35,884 nucleotides of DNA. It comes from JAKQLP01 sp964562165. Its GTDB lineage: Bacteria; Patescibacteriota; Dojkabacteria; B142; OLB20. The stretch spans positions 1-35,884 of the forward strand of contig CAZLRZ010000005.1 in NCBI GenBank assembly GCA_964562165.1. Reading direction: 5' to 3'. The position numbers were made by a program, and so were the translations under genes. The notes below the pieces were generated by a model. The model had not been told where the DNA came from. It worked only from the letters and a program-made list of their open reading frames with translations, and searched no databases. This document shows, one piece after another, positions 15,932-23,587 of this stretch (its first letter is position 1; each line of letters starts with the position of its first letter).

Positions 15932-16666
15932 TTAAAGAATTGCTATATGAGTTACCTTTGGCTTTAGATGTCCTGGAGTAGGTATTGATGTACCTTTTGA
16001 GTCAACTAATGAAGGCATTCGTTTGAGCGTATCATGCATTAGGGCCGCATTTAAACCGAGCGCCCCACTTAGGTGTCCATTTAGCCATGGATGAACGTCC
16101 ATTGGGGCATAAATATGCATGGGTTTATTCTCGTCTATCCCCTTTCGGAATTCTAAATAAAGTGCATTAATTAGACCTTGCGCCTGCATTTTATTATGAA
16201 AAATTAAAGTTTGTTGATCTAGACCAGTAAACAAATTGAGTTTAGGATCAACTCCAATTTCTCGACAAAATTCTTCTATTTCTTTTGTTCTAAAAACTAA
16301 ATGATTTTCGGGATCTCTATTTGTAGCAATATACATTGGTAAGTTCGAATTTCCTAATTCTTTGAGTTTGTTAATTACATTTGAATCAATAGGCCAAAAT
16401 AAAGGCTTTATCCCTCCATCATAGTCTGTGAGAAGCACAGGATGTTCATTAGGGTTATTTTGAACGGCCCCTTGGACAAAATCTAAGGCCGAAAGGGTAT
16501 TTGGGCAAAATACTAGGCCGCCAAAGTTTTCACTATAGTCAGGATGAATTCTTAAAAAATAATTTTGAATACCCCAAGAAGTTACTTTAATTAACCCCCT
16601 TTGTATAAAATTTGGGTTTTCAACAAAATTAATAGGTTGTGGTATCTCTAAATGTCCGTTTATCAC
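15932..16666 (-). CDS. Putative HAD-like hydrolase
   Basis: The frame is open from a TTG at 16708, but a TATAAT at 16697-16702 lies inside that extension, so I prefer the GTG at 16664-16666 (VINGHLEIPQ), giving 244 aa. VLLTDYDGGI resembles HAD motif I (DxDG) after a hydrophobic strand; MYIATN fits motif II with its Thr; a lysine in FHNKMQAQG could be motif III. HIYAPMDVHPW may carry the last acidic site. HAD enzymes are mostly phosphatases; the substrate cannot be told. It follows a divergent promoter region shared with the gene at 16762. Confidence 0.55.
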   Translation of the reverse strand: MINGHLEIPQPINFVENPNFIQRGLIKVTSWGIQNYFLRIHPDYSENFGGLVFCPNTLSALDFVQGAVQNNPNEHPVLLTDYDGGIKPLFWPIDSNVINKLKELGNSNLPMYIATNRDPENHLVFRTKEIEEFCREIGVDPKLNLFTGLDQQTLIFHNKMQAQGLINALYLEFRKGIDENKPMHIYAPMDVHPWLNGHLSGALGLNAALMHDTLKRMPSLVDSKGTSIPTPGHLKPKVTHIAIL

Positions 16667-16696
16667 TATTCTTTTAATAAAATAATTAAGCTTTGA

Positions 16697-16702
16697 ATTA
16701 TA
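16697..16702 (-). promoter_or_regulatory. Putative -10 element of the HAD-like gene
   Basis: A perfect TATAAT on the minus strand, about 30 nt before the GTG chosen as start at 16666. No convincing -35 is visible. It lies back to back with the plus-strand TATAAT at 16748. Confidence 0.35.
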
Positions 16703-16747
16703 CCCCAAATATTAATTCCGGGTGTAATTTTCTTAAAATACTTGTAG

Positions 16748-16753
16748 TATAAT
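16748..16753 (+). promoter_or_regulatory. Putative -10 element giving a leaderless mRNA
   Basis: TATAAT ends only 8 nt before the ATG at 16762, so the transcript would begin at or next to the start codon. An in-frame GTG at 16756 would lie upstream of the transcription start and is rejected on that ground. Confidence 0.45.
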
Positions 16754-16761
16754 AAGTGGAT

Positions 16762-17220
16762 ATGAAAACGATAAAGGATACCGAAAACATACAAATTTCT
16801 ATGCCAATTCAAGAAAAAGGCGAGTTTGTTTATGGGCTAAAACGCAATATCAACAAGAAGATCCTTTATGCCGGAGTATTACCTCAATGGAGAAATTTTT
16901 TATTTGTTTTCTGCTTTGTTTCAGGGATATTTCTAGTAATTGCCCTTTCCTTCTTTTTGTACCAAAATTTTAATAAATTGCCTGTTGACATCCCTTTGAT
17001 TTTTCAACAAAAGGATAAGACTTGGGCAACGATTCCGAAGAACTTTTCGTTTGTTTTACCTATAATCATCTTGGCGTTCAACCTATTGATGGTGTATTTC
17101 AAAGGGAAGATTTTTACCTTTGATAAAAGGTTGGTTATTATTTTAAACGTTGCAGAACTCATCACGTATTTTATGATCTTTATTGGCATTAGCCAACTTT
17201 CATCTTTATTATTGATTTAA
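16762..17220 (+). CDS. Small polytopic membrane protein, unknown function
   Basis: The 152-aa product has a polar N-terminus of about 45 residues, then three membrane segments (about 46-68, 93-112 and 124-148). Its LPVDIPLIF between the first two segments resembles the loop of DUF1648-like membrane proteins, but this is weak. The stop overlaps the next gene's ATG by one base (TAATG), so it is probably translated with the WecA-like transferase and may assist it. The ATG at 16762 is chosen from promoter position. Confidence 0.65.
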   Translation: MKTIKDTENIQISMPIQEKGEFVYGLKRNINKKILYAGVLPQWRNFLFVFCFVSGIFLVIALSFFLYQNFNKLPVDIPLIFQQKDKTWATIPKNFSFVLPIIILAFNLLMVYFKGKIFTFDKRLVIILNVAELITYFMIFIGISQLSSLLLI

Positions 17221-18407
17221 TGGAAACAGCGGTTTTACAACCATATATTAATTTACTTCCAACTTTATTAGCTGGGTTTGTCATAACCATTTTTCTTACC
17301 CCAATAGTTGGATGGATCGCTAAAAGATTCCAGTTTGTTGATTTACCAAAGGATAAACGAAAAAGGACTGATAAAACCTTAGCTCAAAGGATTCATACCA
17401 TTCCTAAACTTAGACTAGGCGGGATTGCTGTATTTGTTACTTTTATTGGTTTAATCCTTTTACAAGGTAGGTTAAACCCACAGATCCTCGGAATGCTTGC
17501 CGGTCTTGTTGTCCTTTTAATTGCCGGAGCAATTGATGATAAATATGAGCTCAGCGCTCGCAATCAAATGATCGCTCAAATAATTGCAGCCCTTATCGTG
17601 GTCCTTAGTGGGGTAACAATTACCCAACTTGATTTTGCAGGCCAGAGATTTGTTTTTGATGGATTTAGGCAAATATTTGATCTTGGTATATTCCAATATG
17701 AATTTATATTCCCGGGTGCTTTCATTACAGTCTTTTGGATCCTACTATTAATTAACGCGATAAATTGGATGTGCGGGATTGATGCTATTGGCGAAGTAAT
17801 GACTTTTATTGCATCCTTCACCTCAATGCTTCTTGCAGTTCGAGCGGATCAATACGAACTAGCAATGATCTCAGGCATTTTCGCTTTTAATCTATTAGGA
17901 TATATTCCTTTTAACTTCCCGCCATCAAAAATAATAAGCGGAACAGCCGGCACGACTGGCTATGGATATATTCTTGCTGTGCTTGCAATTTTGAGTGGCT
18001 CCAAAATCACAAGCGCAATAATGGTTTTGAGCCTACCTTTAATAGATATGATTTGGGTAGTTATTTACAGACTCATCAAATTAAAAGATGTCACATTTTT
18101 CAAAAGACCTTTTGTAGGAGGCAACATTCACCTTCACCACAGAATTATGGCACTTGGATTTTCTCAAATTCAAACACTTTTTATCGAAATCGCTATAATA
18201 TCGTCAGTCTCATTAATAGCCTTCTATTTTGGAGGCTTCAGCAATGAATTTATGATTGTAATAACAATATCAGTGATTCTATTAGGAATATTCACTTTCA
18301 TTACGATTAAAAATGGTCGAAGAAAACCTATTGAACCTCCAAAAACCGATGCACCACCGCCCCTTAGCCAAGACGAACCAACTCCCGAAGAGAAGTATGC
18401 ATATTAA
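17220..18407 (+). CDS. MraY/WecA-family polyprenyl-phosphate sugar-1-phosphate transferase
   Basis: The 395-aa polytopic protein moves a UDP-amino-sugar phosphate onto undecaprenyl phosphate, the first membrane step of a surface glycan or linkage unit. Visible motifs are RLGGIA (65-70), the Asp pair in AGAIDDKYEL (D106, D107), NAINWMCGIDAIGE (179-192) and the His cluster IHLHHRIMALGF. The order and HLHHR favour WecA/TagO over MraY. The usual NxxNxxDGxDGL is altered: C185 replaces the first Asp, while the catalytic-type D188 is kept. The C-terminal 30 residues are a Pro-rich cytoplasmic tail. The LCP protein at 34465 could act later in the same pathway. Confidence 0.88.
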   Translation: METAVLQPYINLLPTLLAGFVITIFLTPIVGWIAKRFQFVDLPKDKRKRTDKTLAQRIHTIPKLRLGGIAVFVTFIGLILLQGRLNPQILGMLAGLVVLLIAGAIDDKYELSARNQMIAQIIAALIVVLSGVTITQLDFAGQRFVFDGFRQIFDLGIFQYEFIFPGAFITVFWILLLINAINWMCGIDAIGEVMTFIASFTSMLLAVRADQYELAMISGIFAFNLLGYIPFNFPPSKIISGTAGTTGYGYILAVLAILSGSKITSAIMVLSLPLIDMIWVVIYRLIKLKDVTFFKRPFVGGNIHLHHRIMALGFSQIQTLFIEIAIISSVSLIAFYFGGFSNEFMIVITISVILLGIFTFITIKNGRRKPIEPPKTDAPPPLSQDEPTPEEKYAY

Positions 18408-18446
18408 AAAACCCGCTTTAAATATCCTTTAAAATCCCAAGGAATC

Positions 18447-18455
18447 TGATATAAT
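18447..18455 (+). promoter_or_regulatory. Putative extended -10 promoter of tRNA-Lys
   Basis: TGATATAAT (TGn plus perfect TATAAT) lies 48 nt before the tRNA, predicting a leader of about 40 nt. The -35 region is weak, as expected with an extended -10. Confidence 0.45.
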
Positions 18456-18502
18456 TCATTGTTCTTTAGAAATATATATTCTTTACCCATTAATTTATTA
18501 GT

Positions 18503-18575
18503 GGGCCGATAGCTCAGTTGGTAGAGCAGAGGCCTCTTAAGCCTCGTGTCCCGGGTTCGAGCCCCGGTCGGCTCA
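18503..18575 (+). tRNA. tRNA-Lys (CTT)
   Basis: A 73-nt cloverleaf. The acceptor is GGGCCGA/TCGGCTC with one G-T pair. The D arm has GCTCAGTTGGTAGAGC. The anticodon stem GAGGC/GCCTC encloses the loop CTCTTAA with anticodon CTT. The T arm is CCGGG-TTCGAGC-CCCGG. Discriminator A. CCA is not encoded: after collapsing the artefactual gap the next bases are TAAATC. The partial copy at 18676-18730 is the same gene repeated by the assembler. Confidence 0.95.
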
Positions 18576-18730
18576 NNNNNNNNNNNNNNNNNNNNNNNNN
18601 NNNNNNNNNNNNNNNNNNNNNNNNNNNNNNNNNNNNNNNNNNNNNNNNNNNNNNNNNNNNNNNNNNNNNNNNNNNGTAGAGCAGAGGCCTCTTAAGCCTC
18701 GTGTCCCGGGTTCGAGCCCCGGTCGGCTCA
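18576..18730. other. Artefactual gap: 100 N plus a repeated 55-nt contig end
   Basis: Bases 18676-18730 repeat 18521-18575 exactly (55 nt), on either side of 100 Ns. This is what results when two contigs sharing a 55-nt overlap are scaffolded with a default gap instead of being merged. The true sequence most likely runs from 18575 directly to 18731. Confidence 0.85.
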
Positions 18731-18752
18731 TAAATCATACATTACTCTTGGC

Positions 18753-18761
18753 TGATATAAT
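18753..18761 (+). promoter_or_regulatory. Putative extended -10 promoter of the isochorismatase-like gene
   Basis: TGATATAAT, the same nine bases as before tRNA-Lys, ends 11 nt before the ATG at 18773, so the leader would be about 5 nt or less. No -35 is evident. Confidence 0.5.
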
Positions 18762-18772
18762 ATAGTTGTCTA

Positions 18773-19279
18773 ATGTCTAAAAAAGCGCTTCTTGTTGTCG
18801 ATGTACAAAAATACTACTTAAATGAGCATACTGATTATCTTCCTTATGCGATTGAACATTATATAAAATCCAATCATTATGATTTTGTCATCTTCTCCAA
18901 ATTCATCAACCACACCAGAGCAAACATTTTCAAAACATTCAACTGGGGGAAAATGATGACTCCCAACGATACTGATATTTGCGATAACCTACTTCAGTTT
19001 ATAACAGAAGACAACCTTTTTATAAAAGATACATATTCTGTTTTTAAAGCAAAAGGTTTTCATGATTATTTGTTAAAAAATGAGATCCATGATCTAACGC
19101 TCTGTGGACTAGATGCAGATGCATGTATTCTGGCTAGTGCCTATGACGGTTTTGATTTAGGTTATTCCATCCATGTTCTAGATGACCTCACAGACTGTCA
19201 TATAGGAGATGAGTTTAAACAATTTGGTCTTAATATAATTAATAAAAACATTCAAGTTAGAACGAATGCGGTTAAATAG
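18773..19279 (+). CDS. Isochorismatase-family cysteine hydrolase
   Basis: The 168-aa product has the catalytic triad of this alpha/beta family: D10 in LLVVDVQ, K85 in FIKDTYS and C118 in DADACILASA. Members hydrolyse isochorismate, nicotinamide, N-carbamoyl compounds or other amides; the substrate cannot be inferred here. It is slightly shorter than the usual 180-210 residues. A near-leaderless promoter precedes it. The EamA transporter gene begins 7 bp after its stop, so import or export of a related metabolite is possible but unproven. Confidence 0.85.
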   Translation: MSKKALLVVDVQKYYLNEHTDYLPYAIEHYIKSNHYDFVIFSKFINHTRANIFKTFNWGKMMTPNDTDICDNLLQFITEDNLFIKDTYSVFKAKGFHDYLLKNEIHDLTLCGLDADACILASAYDGFDLGYSIHVLDDLTDCHIGDEFKQFGLNIINKNIQVRTNAVK

Positions 19280-19286
19280 TAAATAA

Positions 19287-20153
19287 ATGAACTGGATAAT
19301 TGCTAGCATAATAATGTTTTTTACTTCAGTTGTATTGTATCTGTTTGTCAGGAAAAGCAATCTATTAAAGACACCTCAACAATTAACTAATCTTGCGATG
19401 TTTTTGATCCCAATTTTCCCTTATTTGATTATAGCGGCTAATTCCGATGTCCGATTTGAACTGAATCTTCTGGAATCTATTTTGATAATCATATCCGCAA
19501 TATTTTTTAGTTATCTGGGTAATGTTTTCTCACTAAAAGGAATTCAGAAATCACCAAACCCTGGCTATAGCCTTATCATTTCAAAAAGCTACGTTGTTTT
19601 TACCTCTATCGTTTCAATCTTTTTATTCAATGCACCTTTAACAATTACATCTGTTATTGCTATCTTTTTAATAGTTGGCTTTTCCGCCTTGATAATGATC
19701 GATAAAAATAAAAACCAAGTATCCACAGAATATAACAAATCTTGGCTACCATATACTATTGGGGCATTCTTTTGCTGGGGATTTTTAGCATTAACTGCAA
19801 AATATTTATTAAATATTGGTGTCCCAGTGCTCACTAGATTGATCTACTCAATGTCTATTGTTGTGTTTTTCATTTTTGGCGAGATCATAGTTAAAAAAGT
19901 TGCAGTATTCAAAATCTCATCAAAGCAATTAATTGTGCTTATACTTATCGGAATTTCCTCTGCTGTTTGGAACTATTTTATGCAGGTAGGTTTTGATCTT
20001 GCCCCAAACGTTGGATTTGTTAATGCTGCTAATGCAGCTTCTATAGCCTTATTATCTTTAATGTCGGCATTGATCTTCAAAGATGAATTACCACCTAAAA
20101 AAATTATAGGGATAGTCGGAGTTACTATAGGTTTAATCATCCTTTTCTTGTAA
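19287..20153 (+). CDS. EamA/DMT-superfamily transporter
   Basis: The 288-aa hydrophobic protein has about ten predicted membrane helices in two repeats, as in the drug/metabolite transporter superfamily. The second half carries the typical SSAVWNYFMQVGFDLAP and the closing pattern ALLSLMSALIFKDELPPKK followed by a glycine-rich last helix (IIGIVGVTIGLIILFL). Substrates range from amino acids to nucleotide sugars and cannot be told. It follows the isochorismatase-like gene closely and is probably co-transcribed. The 72 bp after it hold promoter-like A/T blocks for the next gene. Confidence 0.85.
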   Translation: MNWIIASIIMFFTSVVLYLFVRKSNLLKTPQQLTNLAMFLIPIFPYLIIAANSDVRFELNLLESILIIISAIFFSYLGNVFSLKGIQKSPNPGYSLIISKSYVVFTSIVSIFLFNAPLTITSVIAIFLIVGFSALIMIDKNKNQVSTEYNKSWLPYTIGAFFCWGFLALTAKYLLNIGVPVLTRLIYSMSIVVFFIFGEIIVKKVAVFKISSKQLIVLILIGISSAVWNYFMQVGFDLAPNVGFVNAANAASIALLSLMSALIFKDELPPKKIIGIVGVTIGLIILFL

Positions 20154-20225
20154 ATTTGACTCCGGACCATTGACTATAGTATTATTCGCACTTGGTTATA
20201 TATACCCATTCAATATTATATTGCA

Positions 20226-20648
20226 GTGATAACAAATATTCCTGAAGATTGTCCGCTCATTAACTCAACAGAAACTATCAATAGTGAAACGGCTGTTGAA
20301 ACTTGTATATTACCCAACGGCACCACAATTGAAGAAATAATAAAATTTTTCTACATTGTTTCAACCAAAATTATAACAATGCCCGAAGATCTCAATGAAT
20401 TAGGATATTTATTATGTGCAGATTGTTTGAATTGTCCCTTTTTTATATATAAAGAATGCAATCCTAATATTCCCATAGAGCCTTTTATTAAAGCCGTTAA
20501 AGACTTCCCTCCAGGTACAGAAATTGAGGCGGTTATTGATATTGAACCAGTCGCTAGCAAAGGAGTTAAAACCCTTGTCCTTTATGAATCCATAAAACCA
20601 CAAAGCACTAACATCAGACCAAAACCTAATGGTCCTTTAGCAGGATAA
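20226..20648 (+). CDS. Cysteine-rich small protein A, paralogue of the next gene
   Basis: I know no family for this 140-aa product. It starts at a GTG: the resulting MITNIPEDCP aligns directly with MASNIPVECP of the downstream paralogue. Shared features are an NIPxxCP start, five alignable cysteines (C9, C27, C67, C70, C78), a CxxCP motif followed by another Cys, and a late ASKG. A sixth cysteine, C64, is unique. There is no signal peptide or membrane helix. The pattern suggests a metal-binding or redox-active cytoplasmic protein. TATTAT at 20214-20219 ends 6 nt before the GTG, suggesting a leaderless transcript. Confidence 0.65.
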   Translation: MITNIPEDCPLINSTETINSETAVETCILPNGTTIEEIIKFFYIVSTKIITMPEDLNELGYLLCADCLNCPFFIYKECNPNIPIEPFIKAVKDFPPGTEIEAVIDIEPVASKGVKTLVLYESIKPQSTNIRPKPNGPLAG

Positions 20649-20705
20649 TTGAGAAAAATTTATACAACCATACATAGACATAGTATAGATTTTCATCCCA
20701 TAGAG

Positions 20706-20711
20706 TATAAT
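20706..20711 (+). promoter_or_regulatory. Putative -10 element of cysteine-rich protein B
   Basis: TATAAT lies 23 nt before the ATG at 20735; the leader of about 17 nt is T/A-rich and lacks a Shine-Dalgarno sequence. No clear -35. It suggests the two paralogues can be transcribed separately. Confidence 0.4.
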
Positions 20712-20734
20712 AATTTTTTGTTTAACAATAAATT

Positions 20735-21142
20735 ATGGCGTCAAATATACCGGTTGAATGTCCGATGGCAAGAATGCATCAAGAAAACAATGGGGGTTGC
20801 TATAATCCGACGTTATCCCTTAAAAAGGAAACTAATCCGGATAATGCTTTGGAATATACTTTAACGTTTGTAATTGAAAAAGTCTTAAAACTTGGGGGAT
20901 CTACTGATTTACCATGCACTGGATGTCCATTGAGATTTAAAGCTTGTGAAAATCAAGAAACGATAATCCCTTTTAAAGATATTAGCAAAACCGCAGAAGA
21001 CCCAACCCATGTTTCTACTATTAAAATTACTCCGTTTGCATCTAAAGGGACACCAACTTACGACCCGTCTTTCTTAAATTATAGAGGTAAATATGATATT
21101 TACCCAGGTAATAATTATGGCGGTTTGCCTCTAGCAGAATAA
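20735..21142 (+). CDS. Cysteine-rich small protein B, paralogue of the preceding gene
   Basis: A 135-aa product of no family known to me. It shares the NIPxxCP start with its neighbour, cysteines C9, C22, C61, C64 and C71 (CTGCPLRFKAC), and the ASKG segment at 102-105. The C-terminal 30 residues are Tyr/Gly-rich (YRGKYDIYPGNNYGG) and not shared. No signal peptide or membrane helix. The CxxCP pair plus further cysteines could bind zinc or an iron-sulfur cluster, or undergo thiol-disulfide exchange. Thioredoxin reductase starts 53 bp downstream, which makes a redox link worth testing. Confidence 0.68.
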   Translation: MASNIPVECPMARMHQENNGGCYNPTLSLKKETNPDNALEYTLTFVIEKVLKLGGSTDLPCTGCPLRFKACENQETIIPFKDISKTAEDPTHVSTIKITPFASKGTPTYDPSFLNYRGKYDIYPGNNYGGLPLAE

Positions 21143-21157
21143 TCCCTTTTTTAAAAT

Positions 21158-21175
21158 ATGGTATATTATTACCAT
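21158..21175 (+). promoter_or_regulatory. Palindrome overlapping a possible -10 of trxB
   Basis: ATGGTA and TACCAT flank TATTAT, which could serve as a -10 box (21164-21169) 26 nt before the trxB ATG. A repressor or redox sensor could bind here, but short palindromes are common in AT-rich DNA. Confidence 0.3.
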
Positions 21176-21195
21176 AATTTCTCACTCAAACTTTC

Positions 21196-22116
21196 ATGGA
21201 TAAAATTCACGAATTAATAATTATAGGGTCTGGTCCTGCAGGCTTAACGGCTGCAATTTACACAGCTAGAGCTGGTCTTAGCCCCCTAGTTTTTGGAGGC
21301 CTTGAATTTGGCGGACAACTTATGGGGACCACAATTATTGAGAACTTCCCAGGATTTCCCGAAGGGATCGAAGGTCCAGTTTTAATGCAAAACATGATGC
21401 AACAGGCTCAGAAGTTTGGCACCACAATTGAATTTAACGATGTAGAAAAAGTAGATTTTTCAGGAGAAATTAAGAAAGTATTTTCAAATGGTAAAGAATA
21501 TCAAGCTAGAACGATTATCGTTGCAACTGGGGCAAAATCCAGAAGACTAAATATTGAAAGCGAAAGAAAATACTGGGGAAAAGGAGTAAGTGTTTGCGCT
21601 ACTTGCGATGGAGCATTCTATAAAGAAAAAGTGGTTGCTATGGTTGGTGGTGGCGATAGTGCGATTGAAGAAGCGCAGTTTTTAACTAGATTTGCGAAAA
21701 AAGTATTTTTAATAAATAGGTCTGATAAATTGAGAGCTTCAAAAATAATGCAGGACAAGATTAAAGCGAATCCTAAAGTCGAAATTTTATGGAATACCGA
21801 AATTAAGGAAATTTTAGGTGATGGAACAGTAGTTAATGGTTTGAAGATTTTCAATAATAAAGAAAATATGGATAAAGAATTTCAATTGGACGGAGTTTTC
21901 CTTGCCATTGGCCATATACCTTCAACCGAACTATTTAAAGGTATATTAGAGCTCGATTCTGAAGGATATATTGTGGTTAAAGATAAATCTAAAACTAGCG
22001 TAGAAGGCGTTTTTGTCGCTGGAGATGTTAAAGATCGATCATATAGACAAGCAATCACAGCAGCAGGTATGGGTTGTATGGCCGCATTAGATGTTGAAAA
22101 ATTCCTTCAGGACTAG
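21196..22116 (+). CDS. trxB: Thioredoxin reductase (low-molecular-weight type)
   Basis: The 306-aa flavoprotein has the FAD motif IIGSGPAGLTAA (9-20), redox cysteines C134 and C137 (CATC), a second dinucleotide motif VGGGDSAIEEA (150-160) and the FAD-closing GVFVAGDV near the end. It would reduce thioredoxin-like disulfides. The segment that usually reads HRRxxxR, which grips the 2'-phosphate of NADPH, reads NRSDKLR here. The His and one Arg are lost, so the electron donor may not be strictly NADPH. No thioredoxin gene is in the window; the nearest thiol-rich candidates are the two proteins immediately upstream. Confidence 0.93.
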   Translation: MDKIHELIIIGSGPAGLTAAIYTARAGLSPLVFGGLEFGGQLMGTTIIENFPGFPEGIEGPVLMQNMMQQAQKFGTTIEFNDVEKVDFSGEIKKVFSNGKEYQARTIIVATGAKSRRLNIESERKYWGKGVSVCATCDGAFYKEKVVAMVGGGDSAIEEAQFLTRFAKKVFLINRSDKLRASKIMQDKIKANPKVEILWNTEIKEILGDGTVVNGLKIFNNKENMDKEFQLDGVFLAIGHIPSTELFKGILELDSEGYIVVKDKSKTSVEGVFVAGDVKDRSYRQAITAAGMGCMAALDVEKFLQD

Positions 22117-22129
22117 TCCCTAGGATAAA

Positions 22130-22741
22130 TTACTTCTTGAAATTATCAAAGGCATAATCCCAATTGATTATGTTCCAAAAGGCTGAAACATAGTCTGCCC
22201 TTTTATTTTGATATTTCAAATAATATGCATGTTCCCAAACATCCAGCGCAAGAAGAATAGTCACATCAGACGAACTAATCGGATTGTCTTGGTTTTGAGT
22301 TGTTAATATCTTTAGTTTTTGTGTTGAATTATCTTTGACAAGCCATACCCATCCGCTACCAAAAAGTCCAAGCGCTGCATTATTAAACATTTCTTGGAAT
22401 TTTTCGAAAGAACCAAAATCTTCAACTATTTTGAGCTTTAATGCTTCTGGGACTTCTTTTTTTTGCGAAATCGATTTCCAAAAGATATTATGATTGAGAT
22501 ATCCTCCACCCATATTTTTTATTGGCATCCGTACATCTTCCGGAAGGGAATTAATGTTTTGTATTAACTCCTCAATAAGCTTTCCATTTAATTCAGGCTT
22601 AGTTGAAATTGCTGCGACAAATTTATCGAGATATGTCTGATGATGCTTTGAATAATGTACTTCCATCGTTTTAGAATCAATGAAAGGCTCTAGAGCATCA
22701 AACGCATAATCTAATTTAGGTAAAGTATATGTTTCTGACAT
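22130..22741 (-). CDS. sodA: Superoxide dismutase, Fe/Mn family, Mn-like
   Basis: The 203-aa product has all four metal ligands: H29 (EVHYSKHH), H84 (NHNIFW), D167 and H171 (DVWEHAYY). Gly at 80 and Gln in TQNQDNPI (151) are the positions that point to Mn rather than Fe in this family. It converts superoxide to peroxide and oxygen in the cytoplasm. No signal peptide is present. It converges with trxB (13 bp between stops) and is divergent from tmk across 156 bp, in which I see only A/T-rich sequence and no clear promoter. Confidence 0.94.
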   Translation of the reverse strand: MSETYTLPKLDYAFDALEPFIDSKTMEVHYSKHHQTYLDKFVAAISTKPELNGKLIEELIQNINSLPEDVRMPIKNMGGGYLNHNIFWKSISQKKEVPEALKLKIVEDFGSFEKFQEMFNNAALGLFGSGWVWLVKDNSTQKLKILTTQNQDNPISSSDVTILLALDVWEHAYYLKYQNKRADYVSAFWNIINWDYAFDNFKK

Positions 22742-22897
22742 TTTTTAAAATTTAAAAAATTAATTAAGTTAAAAGCTAAACGAACAAAAAAATATAAACT
22801 TGCAAATTTTGAACTTGTAAAAGATAATGATAAAAATAGTAATTCCCATTAAAAAGACCTATCAAGGCATCTAAAATATTTATTAAAATATCTTTTT

Positions 22898-23575
22898 ATG
22901 AATAAGGGGAAATTAATAATTTTTGAAGGATTAGATGGCTCAGGAAAAACTACCCAATTAAATTTGTTATTAGAATATTTAGAAAAAAAGTTTGGCAAAG
23001 AGAATTTCTCAGTCTATGATTTTCCACGTTATTATGATAATTATTGGGGGGGAATAGTAGGTAGAATGATGAGAGGAGATTTTGGCACAAGGATAAATCC
23101 ATACCTTCGTTCAATTTACTACCTTCTTGATCAAGCAGACGCCTCAAATAAATTCAAAAAGGATCTTGAGAACGGACGCAACGTAATCTGTAATAGATAT
23201 ATGACTTCGAGCATGATTTTTCAAACTGGCTTTTTTAAATTAAAAAAAGACAAAGATGAATATCTAAAATGGCTTGAGCAAACTGCGTTTGATGAATTAA
23301 AAATTATAAAGCCCGACTTAGTTCTTGCCCTATCGGTTGATCCCGAAGTCACAAAAGAATTGAATGATAAAAAAGCAAAAAGAGCATATTTAAAAAACAA
23401 AAAAGATATAAACGAAAAAAATATTCAGGTTCAAATTCACGCAAAAGAAGTCATGATGAGATTATGCAAAGAACGAAAAGAATGGAAGCTTATTAATTGC
23501 ATGAAAGATAGTATATTGCGAAAGCCTGAAGATATTTCAGCGGAAATTAGAGAAATAGTTTGCAAAATTATTTAA
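22898..23575 (+). CDS. tmk: Thymidylate kinase
   Basis: The 225-aa product phosphorylates dTMP to dTDP. P-loop is GLDGSGKT (11-18), followed by the FPRYYD segment (42-47) that contacts the nucleotide base and phosphate, and RNVICNRYMTSS (94-105). The conserved DRY of the family is NRY here (N99). Length is typical. The leader ATATCTTTTT before the ATG has no Shine-Dalgarno sequence. The dus gene begins 12 bp after the stop and is probably in the same transcript. Confidence 0.92.
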   Translation: MNKGKLIIFEGLDGSGKTTQLNLLLEYLEKKFGKENFSVYDFPRYYDNYWGGIVGRMMRGDFGTRINPYLRSIYYLLDQADASNKFKKDLENGRNVICNRYMTSSMIFQTGFFKLKKDKDEYLKWLEQTAFDELKIIKPDLVLALSVDPEVTKELNDKKAKRAYLKNKKDINEKNIQVQIHAKEVMMRLCKERKEWKLINCMKDSILRKPEDISAEIREIVCKII

Positions 23576-23587
23576 CAAAACTTAAGT

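Noticed and set aside
18521..18730. Direct 55-nt repeats as a biological repeat or integration site at a tRNA
   Set aside because: Same 55-nt length as the repeat at the third gap and both surround exactly 100 Ns, so they are assembly overlaps. No integrase is nearby.
18514..18738. Minus-strand ORF through the tRNA-Lys copies and Ns
   Set aside because: It is the antisense of the tRNA read through a placeholder gap; its two ends repeat the same translated tRNA sequence.
20649..20864. 71-codon plus-strand ORF between the cysteine-rich genes
   Set aside because: It overlaps the paralogue at 20735 in another frame and lacks coding features; the paralogue alignment decides the real frame.
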